Assembly (NCBI GenBank): GCA_012295275.1
Contig: CM022679.1
Span: 25,395,907-25,459,906, forward strand
Reading direction: 5' to 3'
Origin: Chrysomallon squamiferum
Taxonomy: Eukaryota; Mollusca; Gastropoda; Neomphalida; Peltospiridae
Length of the DNA stretch: 64,000 bases
Positions 1 to 13,500 of this stretch are shown here, piece by piece; position 1 is the first letter of the stretch, and the number at the start of each line of letters is the position of its first letter. The notes under the pieces are model-generated. The model did not search any database. It was given only the letters and a program-made list of their open reading frames with translations, and was not told the DNA's origin. Both the position numbers and the translations under genes were made by a program.

Positions 1-1236
1 GAACCTCTAGTGAAATTTATAGCCATTATCATTTTGACTTCCCCTTTTCACATTTATGTCAGATTGTGATGCTACTGCTTTCCAGAAATACACAAGAACA
101 TTGGTTAACCTGAGGAAGCAGCCACTTATATTAGGATACCCATTTACTGCTAAAAGTTCTTTTTTATTTATGCCCTGTTTGTAACATTTGACACATTTCA
201 ATATCAAAAATATATAGTTTATAGAGGGTCATCAGTACACTTTACAAATTCTTGAATCCTACAAGACAGCACGTGTGTATGTAAGTGTATATTATGTGTG
301 AGTGTGTGTATGCATAATGTATATACACATACATGTGTTTTGCAATATGCATTTATCTCATGAAATGAATATTTTGAAACTTTTAAGTTTTTAACCTGAA
401 AGTTATTTCATTATATTTTACTAATGTATAATAGTTCAAGGTCCAAAAAAATAGATTTCTGTATTTTGGGTGAAAACTAACATGTAACATCACTCAAGAA
501 AACTCAACAAATTAAGACAACTGATGGGAAGAGAAAACACTTTATAGACTTCAGTATATTCATTTATTAAATCAGATTTATCACAGACACTTATCACAAT
601 ATATTTTTAATTATTAATACTAAATAATACAATAATTTTAATTTCAGACATCATTTTTCAAAGCACCAGGAATGTAAAATACATGACATGCAACCAGTAT
701 ACTGTTATGAATACTGCATGCACATAATGACAAGAGTACATTTAACTGGGTATCCTCACACCTGATAATGTCAGTTTTAATATTATTTGATATGGAATGG
801 ATTGACAAAGAAAAGGAATGATACAGAATACCACAGATATGTTTTCTAGATTAGTTTTAAATACATATTACTATGTATATATAAAATAACAAACATAAAA
901 AGAAAAAATGTAATTTTACAAATCTGACATAACTGAAACAAAACAGATTGGTAACATAAAACTGAAACAATGCTGTTTCTGTAAATATTTGCCCTTATAT
1001 TTTATAAAGCATTTTATTATTTGATCATTATTTTAATCGTAATTCATATTCCCACAACAATAATAACTGCATTGCCCTTTTCTAAACTGATGGATCCGCT
1101 TCTTAAATCCAATGCACTTTCTTTTTCATGCAAATATCTGGAGAAAAAAAATTTCAAATCAAAACATACACTGTCACAAAATATAATTTTCTCATGAAAT
1201 GCTCTGACTAGAATTATCTTGGGTGTATCTCAGTTA
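1..1236. other. Left flank and probable ARL16 3'UTR
   Basis: AT-rich sequence with no exon-like open stretch that I can support. Since ARL16 is read on the minus strand and stops at 1237-1239, the right part should be its 3'UTR. A minus-strand AATAAA (read as tttatt on the plus strand, 1013-1018) is a plausible poly(A) signal. A 66-codon minus-strand open frame near 7-207 has no splice-site support and no family resemblance. Confidence 0.4.
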
Positions 1237-3850
1237 TCAGCAAGGATCAGCCTGTCTGTGATGCAAGTTGATCCATTTAACAACCTTGTCCAGGCTCTTT
1301 CCGTTTTTGGCACTGATTTCAATCACACTGACTGTCTGCTCAGCATGTTTGAGAATATCTTTAAGTCGGAATAAGGATTCCACTTCGCTCAGGGTCATAG
1401 CAGTATTCAGATCACTGAAAATAACAAAGTTCTGAATTTTTTATAATCATGTGAATGATTTTTAAAATGTCAGCTAGATTACTGAGAATAAACAGCAAAT
1501 CTCTCAGCTGCATTTGAAATGTGCACATTTTTATCAATTATTCACCGATGTGTAAAACTAAGGTAACATTCGTGATCTTATTGAATTTTCACCTAACCAA
1601 AAATTAACATAATGTCTATATATATTAAAGATCAGTTGGTGGAAGGAAAAAGGAAAAATCGGAAAGTTTCAATGTGTTCACTCCTATCTCCAGGATTACA
1701 AATAGCTGACCATCAATATTTTTCACACTGCAGTCAAAAGACTCAGAGAAATTTATTAATGCAAAAGAGATGTATTACCTAAATTTATACACTATTTATA
1801 ATTATAAGACTTTAAAGATTTATCAGTTACAAACATGAACAAATACTGTGTTTTATTTCTTCTACATTTTCATTTCCCTCTCAAATTTTTTTTAAAAGAA
1901 TGTAGGAAATCATAAAGGGAGATAATAAATAACATTGCATTCATACTTTTAATTTACCATCTTAACATATCACATTTATTTATAATAACTTAAACTTCAT
2001 TTAATTTTTCAGCTTTTTCAAACAGAAATCTTTAACAAATGAAAAAAAATGTTTTCAGTGTTCTCAGATGAACAAGTTAACTAAGAAAGTTCAAATAAAT
2101 TTTTTAATTTATGAGACACTCACGTTTTATTGAAGAGGAGAAGGAATGGTAAAGTCTTTGTCTGGGGATGAGAAAGCAACATCAGAAGCTGGATGCAAGC
2201 AGCTGAAACTTGCAGTCGGTTGGTCAAGTCAATCATGTACTGAAAACAAAAATACATATTTCAGGTAATCACAACAAAAAATAAATAAATAAATAAAGTG
2301 AGAATTTTTACAAATTAATGAAGGAAAAAACAAGTTGTTACAAAACTAAATTGCAAGTGCATCTTCAGACTTGTTGTAGAGGATAAATCAATGAAAATTT
2401 AAGAAGTTCAAAGCATTATCATGATTATGACTCAAGTGTCTCTTCATAGTCTAGGCCAGGCAAACTGTAATGTGCCCAACTGATGATGAATCATGTTCTC
2501 TTGCAGTTCACTTCTCAAAAAAGGTTACCTATGCCTGGTATACATCATCACCTGTACATGTATTTGCATTAGCTTTGTCACCATATTCAAATACAATCAG
2601 TTGTTAAGATTACTGTTACTGTAGATTTTGTTTTAAAAAAAAATAAAAATAATAAATGAAGCTATATTTCCCCAAGCTTTAAAATAATAAATGATAAATA
2701 CGTACATTTATTTATGTAGTGGAAAAATATATATATATTTTTTTAAAAGATACTTACTATCACTGTGTCAGTGTCCTTAAGATAATTATGCCATATTGGT
2801 CCCATGGAACCACCAAGTTCTCTGAGTGTCACCTCATTCTTCTGCCCTGTCAACACTGATACCAGATTTGTTCCTACCTGAAACAAATTAGAACAATTGT
2901 TATATAATATATTGACAAAAATGTATTAATCTTTTTTCTTTAAAAAAAAGAAAAGAAATAATAATAATAAAATTAAAAAAATGTGTTCATATGGAAAAAT
3001 TGTTTTTGTTGTCACTGTTTTGTTTTTTGTTGTTATTTTGGGGTTTTCAGTCTAAGAAAATTAAAGAAATAAAATTATATTACAGTACCATTTAACTTTA
3101 AGTTATCAAAATAAATAAAATAAAAATTATTATAAAATACTGCATCTATTGTTATTGGAAATAAAAATAAATAAATATCTGTTTGTAGTTTACTGTTACA
3201 GTGACAAAACAGGCATTATATTTTATCTATTGACATCTAATGTCTCTAAAATCAAAAGTTTTTTTCTTGTTTTTCATCCTCACTGTTGGGATAGTTGTTG
3301 GAGAATCACCAATTCCATTAACAGCACCTTTTGAAAGAAAATCTGAGATACACATTAAGGAAAAAAATGTTACATAATTACACATATATACATATTACAT
3401 ATACACATATATTTTTTTTCCCAAATACATGATACACACAGTTTAATATTAACTGCAGTCATACAAATGTTTATCACAATAAATTATTAAAGCATTATGA
3501 TTATCTTCTGTCTGATGATGGGACAGACACTAAATGTTTAAATGACAGATATTAACGTTTAAGTGATGACTTCATTTTCAAACAGATATTAAATGTCTTC
3601 TTTGATTGAGTTTGTAATGAAAACACTAATGATTAAATTTCTTAGAATGAAACAAGTTACATAACTAGCTGGTTTTGTTTTGGTTTGGTTTGTATTTTTA
3701 TATTCTTGTTGCCATGGTTATAAATTTATTTTCTTTTTTAAAGCTTTGCTCAAATTCATAATTCTAATGGTTCTTAAGGATACTAATAGCTTGCAGCCGT
3801 TTCAGGAGTAGAGTTTTACCAACACCGGACGGTCCAATTAATAGACACAT
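1237..3850 (-). CDS. ARL16: ADP-ribosylation factor-like protein 16
   Basis: Five coding exons on the minus strand, in order 3850-3784, 3327-3284, 2877-2758, 2239-2124 and 1414-1237, all with GT-AG introns and matching phases. They give 174 aa, close to vertebrate ARL16. The start was chosen because MCLLIGPSGVGKT begins exactly as the family does, with the P-loop GPSGVGKT at about residues 6-13 and no N-terminal amphipathic helix or myristoylation glycine. Exon 2 ends SPTTIPT and exon 3 begins VGTNL, the switch I region. The G3 motif reads RELGG, not the usual WDxGG; this replacement is typical of ARL16. The NKxD motif is present as FNKTDL (exon 4/5 junction), and EISAKNG is the G5 element. 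ARL16 is an atypical Arf-family GTPase linked in mammals to cilium and Golgi traffic and to binding of RIG-I; its role here is inferred only from orthology. It is divergent from HGS. Confidence 0.93.
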
Positions 3851-4595
3851 CCTATCATTTCACTGTTTTATACATTTTTGCTGTCAAAAGTATTAACCGG
3901 AAGCAAAAACGAAATATGAAACAGGAAGTTATCAAACGTGCTGTAATTAGCATTAATGTCAAATATTGTTATCTTTTTAATATCATTAAAAGAAAACAAC
4001 ATTAATTTTTGCTGAAATTATAAAACCGCTGCTTTTAATAGCTCTGCAGTGTATTATTTGAATGGCGTAAAGGAAAACACTGGTTTTCAGCATTTGCATT
4101 GCGCTCAATTTGCCTCTTCTTATTATATTTTGAAATGTATTAATCAGTCTATAAAAGCTTCCAAAAGTAGATAAGAACTATTTACAAACAACCTTATTCA
4201 TTAATTTATTAATTTATCAGATAATAGTATCTGCTAAATATTTGTTTGGGGTTTATTTCTTTTTTAAAATTTTATTTTATTTTCTTATTTTATTTATTGA
4301 TTTGAACGCATTAGTAAACTTCTATTATGACTGATGTTAGAAATTTGTCTAATCTGATTTTTTTTTAATACAAAGAATTAAGATATCAAAATGTGATTGA
4401 TGCACATTGATGTCATCTACATATTCATTCTGAATATATTATTATTATTATTATTATTATTTTCATTATTATTATTATTATTATTACAGTCGTCACTAGC
4501 ACTCTAGATAATAGTATATGACGCCATTTGATTAGTATCAGAAACAGGTGTTTCTGACTCAGTAAAAATACGCCAATTTATTGAAATCAAGAAAA
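3851..4595. promoter_or_regulatory. Shared ARL16-HGS intergenic promoter region
   Basis: The 745 bp between the two divergent start codons should contain both promoters. Close to ARL16 is an ETS-type core, ACCGGAAGC (3896-3904), followed by a second GGAA site, CAGGAAGT (3922-3929). Such elements are common in bidirectional housekeeping promoters. Near HGS there is an imperfect palindrome, GAAACAGGTGTTTC, carrying a CAGGTG E-box, and then TGACTCAGT, an AP-1-like site. An ATT/TTA repeat lies between (about 4438-4489). There is no CpG island and no clear TATA box. The motifs are seen; their use is inferred. Confidence 0.5.
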
Positions 4596-7500
4596 ATGTT
4601 CGGAAGCAAAACATCAATATTTGACAGAGCTTTAGGTAACTGCGATGATTCTGTAAAATATATTATGTTTGTATTATTTGAGTTTAAATAATCATGTTGA
4701 TAGTTTAAACAACTAGATAGTAGGTAACGTATTCGTAATGACAATACTGAATACACATGTATGTGACATACAGTGAATGCTATAGTCACTAGTGTATACA
4801 GTATAGATGATAATGATTACTAATGTGACAAATGTCTGATATTAAAATGATCATCCTTATTATGACATAAAGAAAGGGAATCCACAACGGATGATAACAA
4901 TGCTGATACTAGTGATATGCCATAAACTTTACTTTGTTAAGTCTGTGTAAGCCCCTTCGGTGAATGTTTTGTTGTATATATATATATATATGTTTTTATA
5001 ATCATCATTAATGCACTTCATTCAGTCATTATGTCAAAACTGAATTCAGTCAATAATATTATATTATTGTACTTTTTTGTTTGTTTTGTTTTTAATTTAT
5101 GTGATGATGATGATAATTTTTGTTATTATTAACTTTATTATTATTATTATTATTATCTGCATTTTCTGTAGACTCTATAAATTTATATATTGATTATCAT
5201 GAAACTCATAATATAATTATTATTAATAAGTGTCAAACATAGGTTTCTGTCTTTATCACAGGCATATGTTTTGGGTGCATTTGGTGAGTGCTACACAAAC
5301 ACCAAAGATGACAAAGACATTAAAAATATTAAACTCACTGAATAATAAAATACTGGATCATAATTTGAACTAAAATTTATCTGTCCGATTTAAAACTTTT
5401 GTGGTGGTTATTGTGAGCTATCAGTGCACACTCGACATAGGCAGATAACATGATAATGGGACATTGACAGAAATAAGGATTAAAGGATGAGTGACTGATT
5501 TTTACAGTGATGTTACAAAAAGGAAATCAGCTATCATTATTCTACCAGCAGTTTTAATCCATTTAGAGAGTAAGGATACATGTGGTTTTTCATTTACCAT
5601 TCCAGTCAGGACAGAATATACTGTCTTGTTTGATTAAACAAGTCATGATACTTCATCCCTCATACATTATTTTATTGGTTTATATAATTTGCTCAGCTAT
5701 TAAAAAAAGAACTGTGGACATCAAACTGACTGTCTATTTGCAGTGTCATTTTAAACACCATTCAGATTGTTATTCCCTCAAATAATATGAAAACCAAAAA
5801 TAAAAGTGATTTTTGCACATCCAGTAATGTCATTATATGAAAAAAAAAAAAAAAAAAAAAAATGTTAAGCTCTGAGAAAAAATATTTTTTAAAGAAATAA
5901 TTAAATGGCATAATACATTATATATATGGTGCTAAATTTTTAAATATTTACCAGTGTGAAAATATTAAGTATATATTTCAGTTTTGTACATTTTATTTTA
6001 TAAAATATCCAGTGAAAATATAAAAAATAATGAAATTGTCTTGATTTTCTTGCTATAAGGATTTGTGATTAGATACAAAAACAAAAAATATAAAGGTAAT
6101 TGAACTTAGCTCCTTGTAACCAAATACAGTAAGCTAAATTCAGTTGGTTCTTTTTCTGTTGTTGTTGTTAACTTTTTTTCTATCTTCTGAAATCTTATAA
6201 TTGCCATTAGTCTGGTTGTTGTTTGTTACAAAATTAGAGATATTTGAGTAATCATCAGATAAAAAAAAAAAAATGATTTCTTGATAAAGTATCAATTTTT
6301 ATTTTCATACAGAAAAAGCTACAAGCCAGTTATTACTTGAACCAGACTGGGATTCTGTTCTTCAGATATGTGACTCCATTCGACAAGGAGATATACAGTA
6401 TGCTTTTCTGTTTTTCTTATAATATTAGCACTTCAGTCCCATAAAAATATTGCTGTGCTAAATGCATGCTCTGGGAAATACACATCATAGAATTTAATAC
6501 ACACGCATATAAGGCGAAGAAGATTTTAGAAAAGTCCATACATTCAAGATTCTTACATAGAGTAATGAATTCACTAGAAAATTTACTATTTCTATTACAC
6601 ATGTGATATAAAATAAATATGTTTGCAAAATAACTATATATTTGTTTATATTTTCAGGCCAAAGCCTGCTGTTCTTGCTATTAAGAAAAAAATAACATCC
6701 GACAATCCACATGTTGCACTCTACTCTTTACAAGTAAGATTTTAATTTATTTAAAAACATTTTTCTGCCAAATACAAACTATTAAACTCTTGAACTCTTC
6801 AAGCTGTCTTTTTTTTCCCTTTTTCTTTTATGTTTGATTAATATTTTTTTTTTTTTTTTTTTTACATTCAGTTATATGACTGGTAACTGTCATAATATTT
6901 AAATATGTTATTTTTTTTATTTAATCAATTTTTAATCACTTTAAATATAATTTTATATATGTGCATGTATATATATACATACATATATATATATAAAAAT
7001 TGGTAAACAGATAGACCGAGACAGATGTTTTCTTACATTTGATATTTTTTTATATAATTGTATCCTTAGAGAAAAATCAAGTCCTTGCTTTTGTACTCGT
7101 CAGTCTCATGTCATAGATGCAAATGAAAAAATTTCTGATTATTCTTAGCAATTATAAATTAATGATACAGTTATAAAACTATACTAATATTCTGTGTTTT
7201 AGATGTCACTATCCTGTTGATGTCTGAATTACTAATTTAACTTTTATATTGATCTTTTAATATATTTGTCTAAAGGTCCTTGAGTCATGCATGAAGAATT
7301 GTGGTTCATTAGTCCACAGTGAAGTGGCTTCAAAAGAGTTTATGGAATTTATGAAAGACCAGGCAAAGGTAAATGTTTGTTCTAAAAAGATCTTGATAAA
7401 AAGGAAAGAATTACTTACTGCGTTAACCCTGGTGCAGATTAAAAGTTTGTATACATTTGTTTTACTCTTGAAATTTTGATCTTTCTCAATTAAAGTGAAA

Positions 7501-10500
7501 TAAAAAAAATTAACCAGTGTTTATAATACAAAATATGATATGTTTTGTTAAATATAGCATAAACTGATACATTTATAAATTGATATAAATTTTATTTTTA
7601 TTATAAATCCAAATATGTTTATTGGAAACTGTCTCTCATTTTAATGATATCTCTTATAATCTTTTTAATTTTAATTTTTTTGTTTTCTTTCTTTTTTTCC
7701 AGGTCAGAACTGACCCAGTAAAAGCAAAGATTTTGGAATTGATTCAGATCTGGTCACATGCTTTTAGAAATGAACCCAGCTATAAGGTGGTGCAAGATAC
7801 ATTTCATCTTATGAAGATGGAAGGTATGAAATGTTAATATACACTAACTTTTATTTAGATGTCTACATTTAAATATTTTCAGTATTAATGTACTGGAATA
7901 ATAAACTTTTTTCATCAGAAATCACATAATTTTTTTTATTTTTTTTTAGCATGTTGCAGTTTAGTTCTTTCATTCTGTGTTGCCTGTGTTATTAAGTTAA
8001 TATTACCCAACTGTATAGCAGGATACAAATATAATAAGCAGTGGTCTAACTGATTTCAGATGTCTAGGTTGCATTAAAATGTATATAGTAGACAAAAATA
8101 ATGTATCTCACTTATGGAAGTTACATGATAATATATTTTTCGTTGCATTAATTTAAATTAAGGTTAAACATAAAATTCTATTTATTCAGTGTATATTTTA
8201 TATCATATAGCTGTAATCATTTCTGAACATAAATGGTAATTAAAATAATATTTATTTGCAGGTTACAAGTTTCCGACTTTTATGGAATCTGATGCAATGT
8301 TTTCTGCTGACAAAGCACCTGAATGGACTGACGGAGATGTGTGTACACGTTGTCGTGTTGCTTTTGGAATGGTCCAGAGAAAGGTAATTTTTCTTAATGA
8401 TATTTGTTAAACTGATCTTGTTTTAATATGTGTAATCTCTATCAGAAATGAATAAATTACACTATATATCTTTCCTGGAATGGATAAATCTTCAAATACA
8501 GTGGATTTCATTTCAATTTTTTGTGTTTATTTGCTTATTTTCTTCTTATTTGGAATATTTTTTGTTATTTCAGTGTCTTATGAAGCATTAATAATAAGAG
8601 AAATAATTTTTTTTTCGTTACAATTAATTTGCTACTAAGATGATTTTTGTTGGGTATTTTTGTATTTGTTTAATTTGTTTACTGTTTCTTGTTTTTGTTT
8701 TGTTATTTTATTTTTTTTGTTAATTGAAATTTATGAGTATTTATTAAAACTAATCTAATCCTGAATCCTTTTCACTTCTTTTTCAAGCATCATTGTCGAA
8801 ACTGTGGAGAGGTTTACTGTGCAAAATGTTCATCAAAGACTTCCATTATTCCAAAGTTTGGCATAGAAAGAGAAGTTAGAGTTTGTGATGCGTGCTATGA
8901 CAAATTAAATGTGTATGTTTCGTAATCAATTTCATGTCATCTAATATAAATTTATATTATTGTTATTTTTATTTAAATAACTTCAATAGTTCTAAAAGTC
9001 TCTTTAAAATATACAAAAGGTAAAAAGTGAAATATAATCTGTATGGAAACACTTTATTGTTATGTTTTGTGTTTGGTTAAAAGGGCATAAAAGCATTGTT
9101 GTCTTTGTTCTGGTTTTATTAGGATATAGAATACTGCATGTTCAGATATATATGCATGATATTTTTGCTTTTAAGAAAGAATGGTGAATCCAAAATATCA
9201 CCAAAATTATTATTTTTAAAAGCCCTTAATATGAAATAGCATTTATCATCTTGAAATCTTTTCTACTTCTGCTACAAATATTGAGTTATTCATCAAGAAA
9301 AGCAGTTGCAGAAATTTCATTAATGCAGTTTCTGTTGCAGTGATTTTGATGGGGTTTTGGGGGTGTTTTTTTTCCAGGTCTACAGCTAAGAAGGAAAATG
9401 AATCTGATTTGCCTGCAGAATATTTGGCCAGTCCGCTGTCAAAACAAAATCAGGTTGTCCGTATTTACTTTTATCCCATTAAACTTTTACTTAATTAATT
9501 ACAAACTGCATTAACAGTTTTCCTTAAAAATTTCATATTTCAATTTCTTTATATATAATGGTACTTAAGTATTTTAAGTATGCAACTTTTTTTATTTGTG
9601 AATTTTTATTTGTGAATGAAAATAAAACAATGGCATTAAATCAGCTCAGAAGAAAAAGTGTATTTAACAATGTTTTCATATTTCAAATTATCAGTTATGA
9701 CCAATATCATTCATACCATTATCATTTTGAAGACTGAATGTGATTTTGTTTTCTTTTGGGGTTTAATTAATTTATATTAATTTAAATTTAACAGAAATAA
9801 TTTAATGTAATAGTATTCAAAAATAACCTCAACTTTTTAAATGGTTGTGATCAACTTTTTAACATGGACAAATTAATGTACAGCCAGTGAAAATTAGTTT
9901 GTAAGATTTGGCTGACATTTTTATTTTGAACAGTATCTTATGTAATAAATAGATCATTACATAAACAATGTGAATACCTAAGTTATCAGATCTTCGAAGC
10001 ATGAGTTCACAATGAAACTGTATAATATAAATCAGTAAGCATTTATAATTTGCTGCCAAATACAATTCACTGATTTCTTTGTTGTTTTCTTTAATAAATA
10101 TTTTCCTAATTATACTATTTTCATACCATGGTAATAAATACCAAGCTTATTATAGTAATTTTATAAAAAGAAAAATTGTATTAAATTAAGAAATACATCT
10201 TTTTAATAGAACTATTTTTTAAATGTGGATGAATACATCAAGGTTGCTATGTTCACAGTCTGTATCACCGTGGTTTCCATTGTATTGTTTTAAAATCATT
10301 TCATTATTTTAAAAAAGACAGAGATTATAAATATTAGTATAACAAAGACCATTTTCATTGTGAACATAAATTTACATCAATATGCAGAAGGTAATTATTA
10401 TTTTATCACCTTACTTTTTAAATTATTTTTATTAATGTTTGTCTTAGAATATTCATGTAATTTACCTTTTAATCATATTTGTTTTTCTTTTTAAAACATT

Positions 10501-13500
10501 TTCCTTGAGAGACATTTAAAAAAAATTGTAGTAACATGTTATATAATGATTTAATCTGAGGAATTTATCCAACATAAAAGCTAAACTAACAATTTATTTA
10601 TATATTCTGCAAAACAAATACTAAAACATTCAAAATTTAATGAATGGAGATGAGACATTATAATGTGAGATACAGTCTACTCAACTACAGAAATAATGTT
10701 ATTCATCACTTGATTACAACAAGCTGAGACCAGATACATGCAAGCCAAACAGCAAAGGGAAATATTTTAATTGGTGACACATATTCAGCTTATCTTGTCA
10801 TTGGTTGATGTTAATGGTAATCAATAGTGAAGCAACATAATGATACAGAATCAATGAGTTATACCATTCTGGTATCAATTTTTACTATGATAAATTTATT
10901 TGGATAAAATAATTATTGTGTAAATATGAGGTCATCTGTTGCTGTAAACAGTATTATATGTTATTATTTCTTCTAATCTCCATTCCCTGTTAACATTGTG
11001 TATAGGTAAGTACTTGGAAATAAATATCTAGCTACAAGAAATTGATGTGATTTATTTATGGAAAAGTTTTTTCTATTTATTTTTATTTTATTTTGTTTAT
11101 TTTTATTTTTTTTATTACTTTTCTATTTTTATTTTTATCTAAGATAACTATTTAACTTTCAAAAGTTTAAGAAAAAAATGTAATACTTAAACTTTATCAC
11201 ATAGAAAAACCTGCAGATTTTATGTTTACATTGAATTAAATATTAACTAATTAACAATGAATGTAACATAAAAACAGTTTATATATTTATTTTATTTTCA
11301 GTTTTATTCATAATTATAGTTGTTAGTGTCATTAGTATGATGTTGTTTTGAACTCAAGACCTACTGATGTTTTTAAAAATCTGTTCCAGAATCCCCCAAC
11401 TAAGACAGAGCAGGAGATCCAGGAAGAAGAAGAACTCCAGCTAGCATTAGCTCTGTCCATTAGTGAGAATGAAAGCAAGAACAAAGGTGTAAAAGTAAGT
11501 ATTTTTTCAGTGAGATGACACATTATGTATCTAATTTTTTTAACATAAACAAGAAACTCCATTTTGTTGTCTGGGGAAGTTTTGAGGGATTTGAAAGAAG
11601 AATGTTATTTTTAATTATTATTTTTATTTTTTTTTTTTTTTTTTATTATAAATTATTGTTGCAAAGAATACTTGTTTTGAAGAGATTAAGAGATTTATAA
11701 TTGATTTAATGTTTTAAAAATGTGATCGCAATTATTATTTACAGTTTATTAATTTATTTATTCCTTTCAAATGTCTTAAATACTATATAGGACTTTCTTT
11801 TCCTTTTTTCACAGCGAAGTCAAAATCAAAACTATCAAGGCTCCAGCAAAACTTTCAATGCTGGACCTGTGGTAAGTTTAGACTTATTATGTAAATTATA
11901 AAATTTAGTCTGTCAGACTTCAGAATGGGTTTTAGCACAATGGTTAAAATGTAATGGGCTGTAGGTTCAGTCCTATTCCAGGTGACAATTGAGGCATACC
12001 CAGTACTAACCAGTGCACTACATCTTGTTTACAAAAGCTATGATATGGGCCTTTTTTAATGTATTGGAAGGTACCTATATAAGATCCCTTGTTGCTAAGT
12101 TAAAAAGGGTATGAAAGGAAAGTTAAAACACATTTTATTGATAATATTTGTACATCAGTATTCATCTTATTGTATAGACAAAAATAGTGTGTTTGAGACA
12201 AATATTAAGATTGTTAAATTATAAAATATATATTTTTTAATAATATTTACTCCACTATAATATAAATTTAACTCTGTAATTATAATTCTGAATAATCTTC
12301 TCTTTTTCTTTTTTTTTTCTTTTTTCTTTTTTGTGATATTTATATAAAGACAAAAAAAAACCTCACATTATAAAATTTATTTTAAAAGAAATAAAAAAAA
12401 TTAGCATATTGAAAGATTGATATAATGTACTGTAGATCCTGTTATTTTCTATTTCAGAATGTGCCTACCATAGACACATCAGATATGGATCCAGAACTTG
12501 CTCGCTATTTGAATCGCAACTACTGGGTGCAGAGATCTGAAGAAATAGTTTCCACCACTACACCATCAGCACCTGTTGCAACCAGTGATCCCAAGGTATC
12601 AACAGTGAAATTACAGGAGGTAATATTAAATAAAAGATATTTTTTCATTTACATTTTAATTAAAAATATTGATAAATTCTGAGTATATTTTACTGTAGTT
12701 GATGTCTGAATCAAGTCATAATTCTCTTAGGTATGATGATATGAAATAGAAAGAGCCAGAAATTTTTGACATTAATGAATAACAATGTCACATTGCATGA
12801 TAAATCTTTTAGGCAAATACTTTTAAATGAACTTTTTATCAAATTTTGTATTCTACTGTTAAACTACTGTTATTCTTTCATTTCAGCAACATCATCTCAC
12901 AATGCCATACCAGAATGGAGAAGCTGATGATGATAAGGTCCAGTTTCTCAATGCTCTGCAGAGCAGTATTGAGATATTTGTAAACCGTATGCGCAGCAAC
13001 TCCCAGCGAGGTCGAAGCATTGCCAATGATTCATCTGTTCAGTCACTGTTTACAGTCATCACCAACATGCATCCCCAGCTTCTTAAATATATACAAGAAC
13101 AAGAAGAACTGAGAGGTTTGTTCATTTAAAAACACTTTATATAGCCTTGAACTTTTTAAATTTAAAATTGACCACTTTGTCTGTTTTATTCAAAATTTCA
13201 GATTATTTTATAACATTATTTACTGGCTTCAGTTTTTATTGATTTTAAAAATATGAACTCCGCTCAGTGCCTTCATTATCCACTAATATTAAAAATGATC
13301 TATGTTTTGCTGAGTTTTAATCAATAATGTTAACACCCATAGATGCAAAATAAGGAAATGGACTGTTTCTCAGTGGTAGAATGCTTAGTAGCAGTGCCAG
13401 TTTTTCTCTAAGTGGGGAATTTCCTATACATTAATACCCAACATCTGCTGTATCAAAAGCCAATGTAGATGCTTTTTATAAGAAGATGCATATTAAAAGA

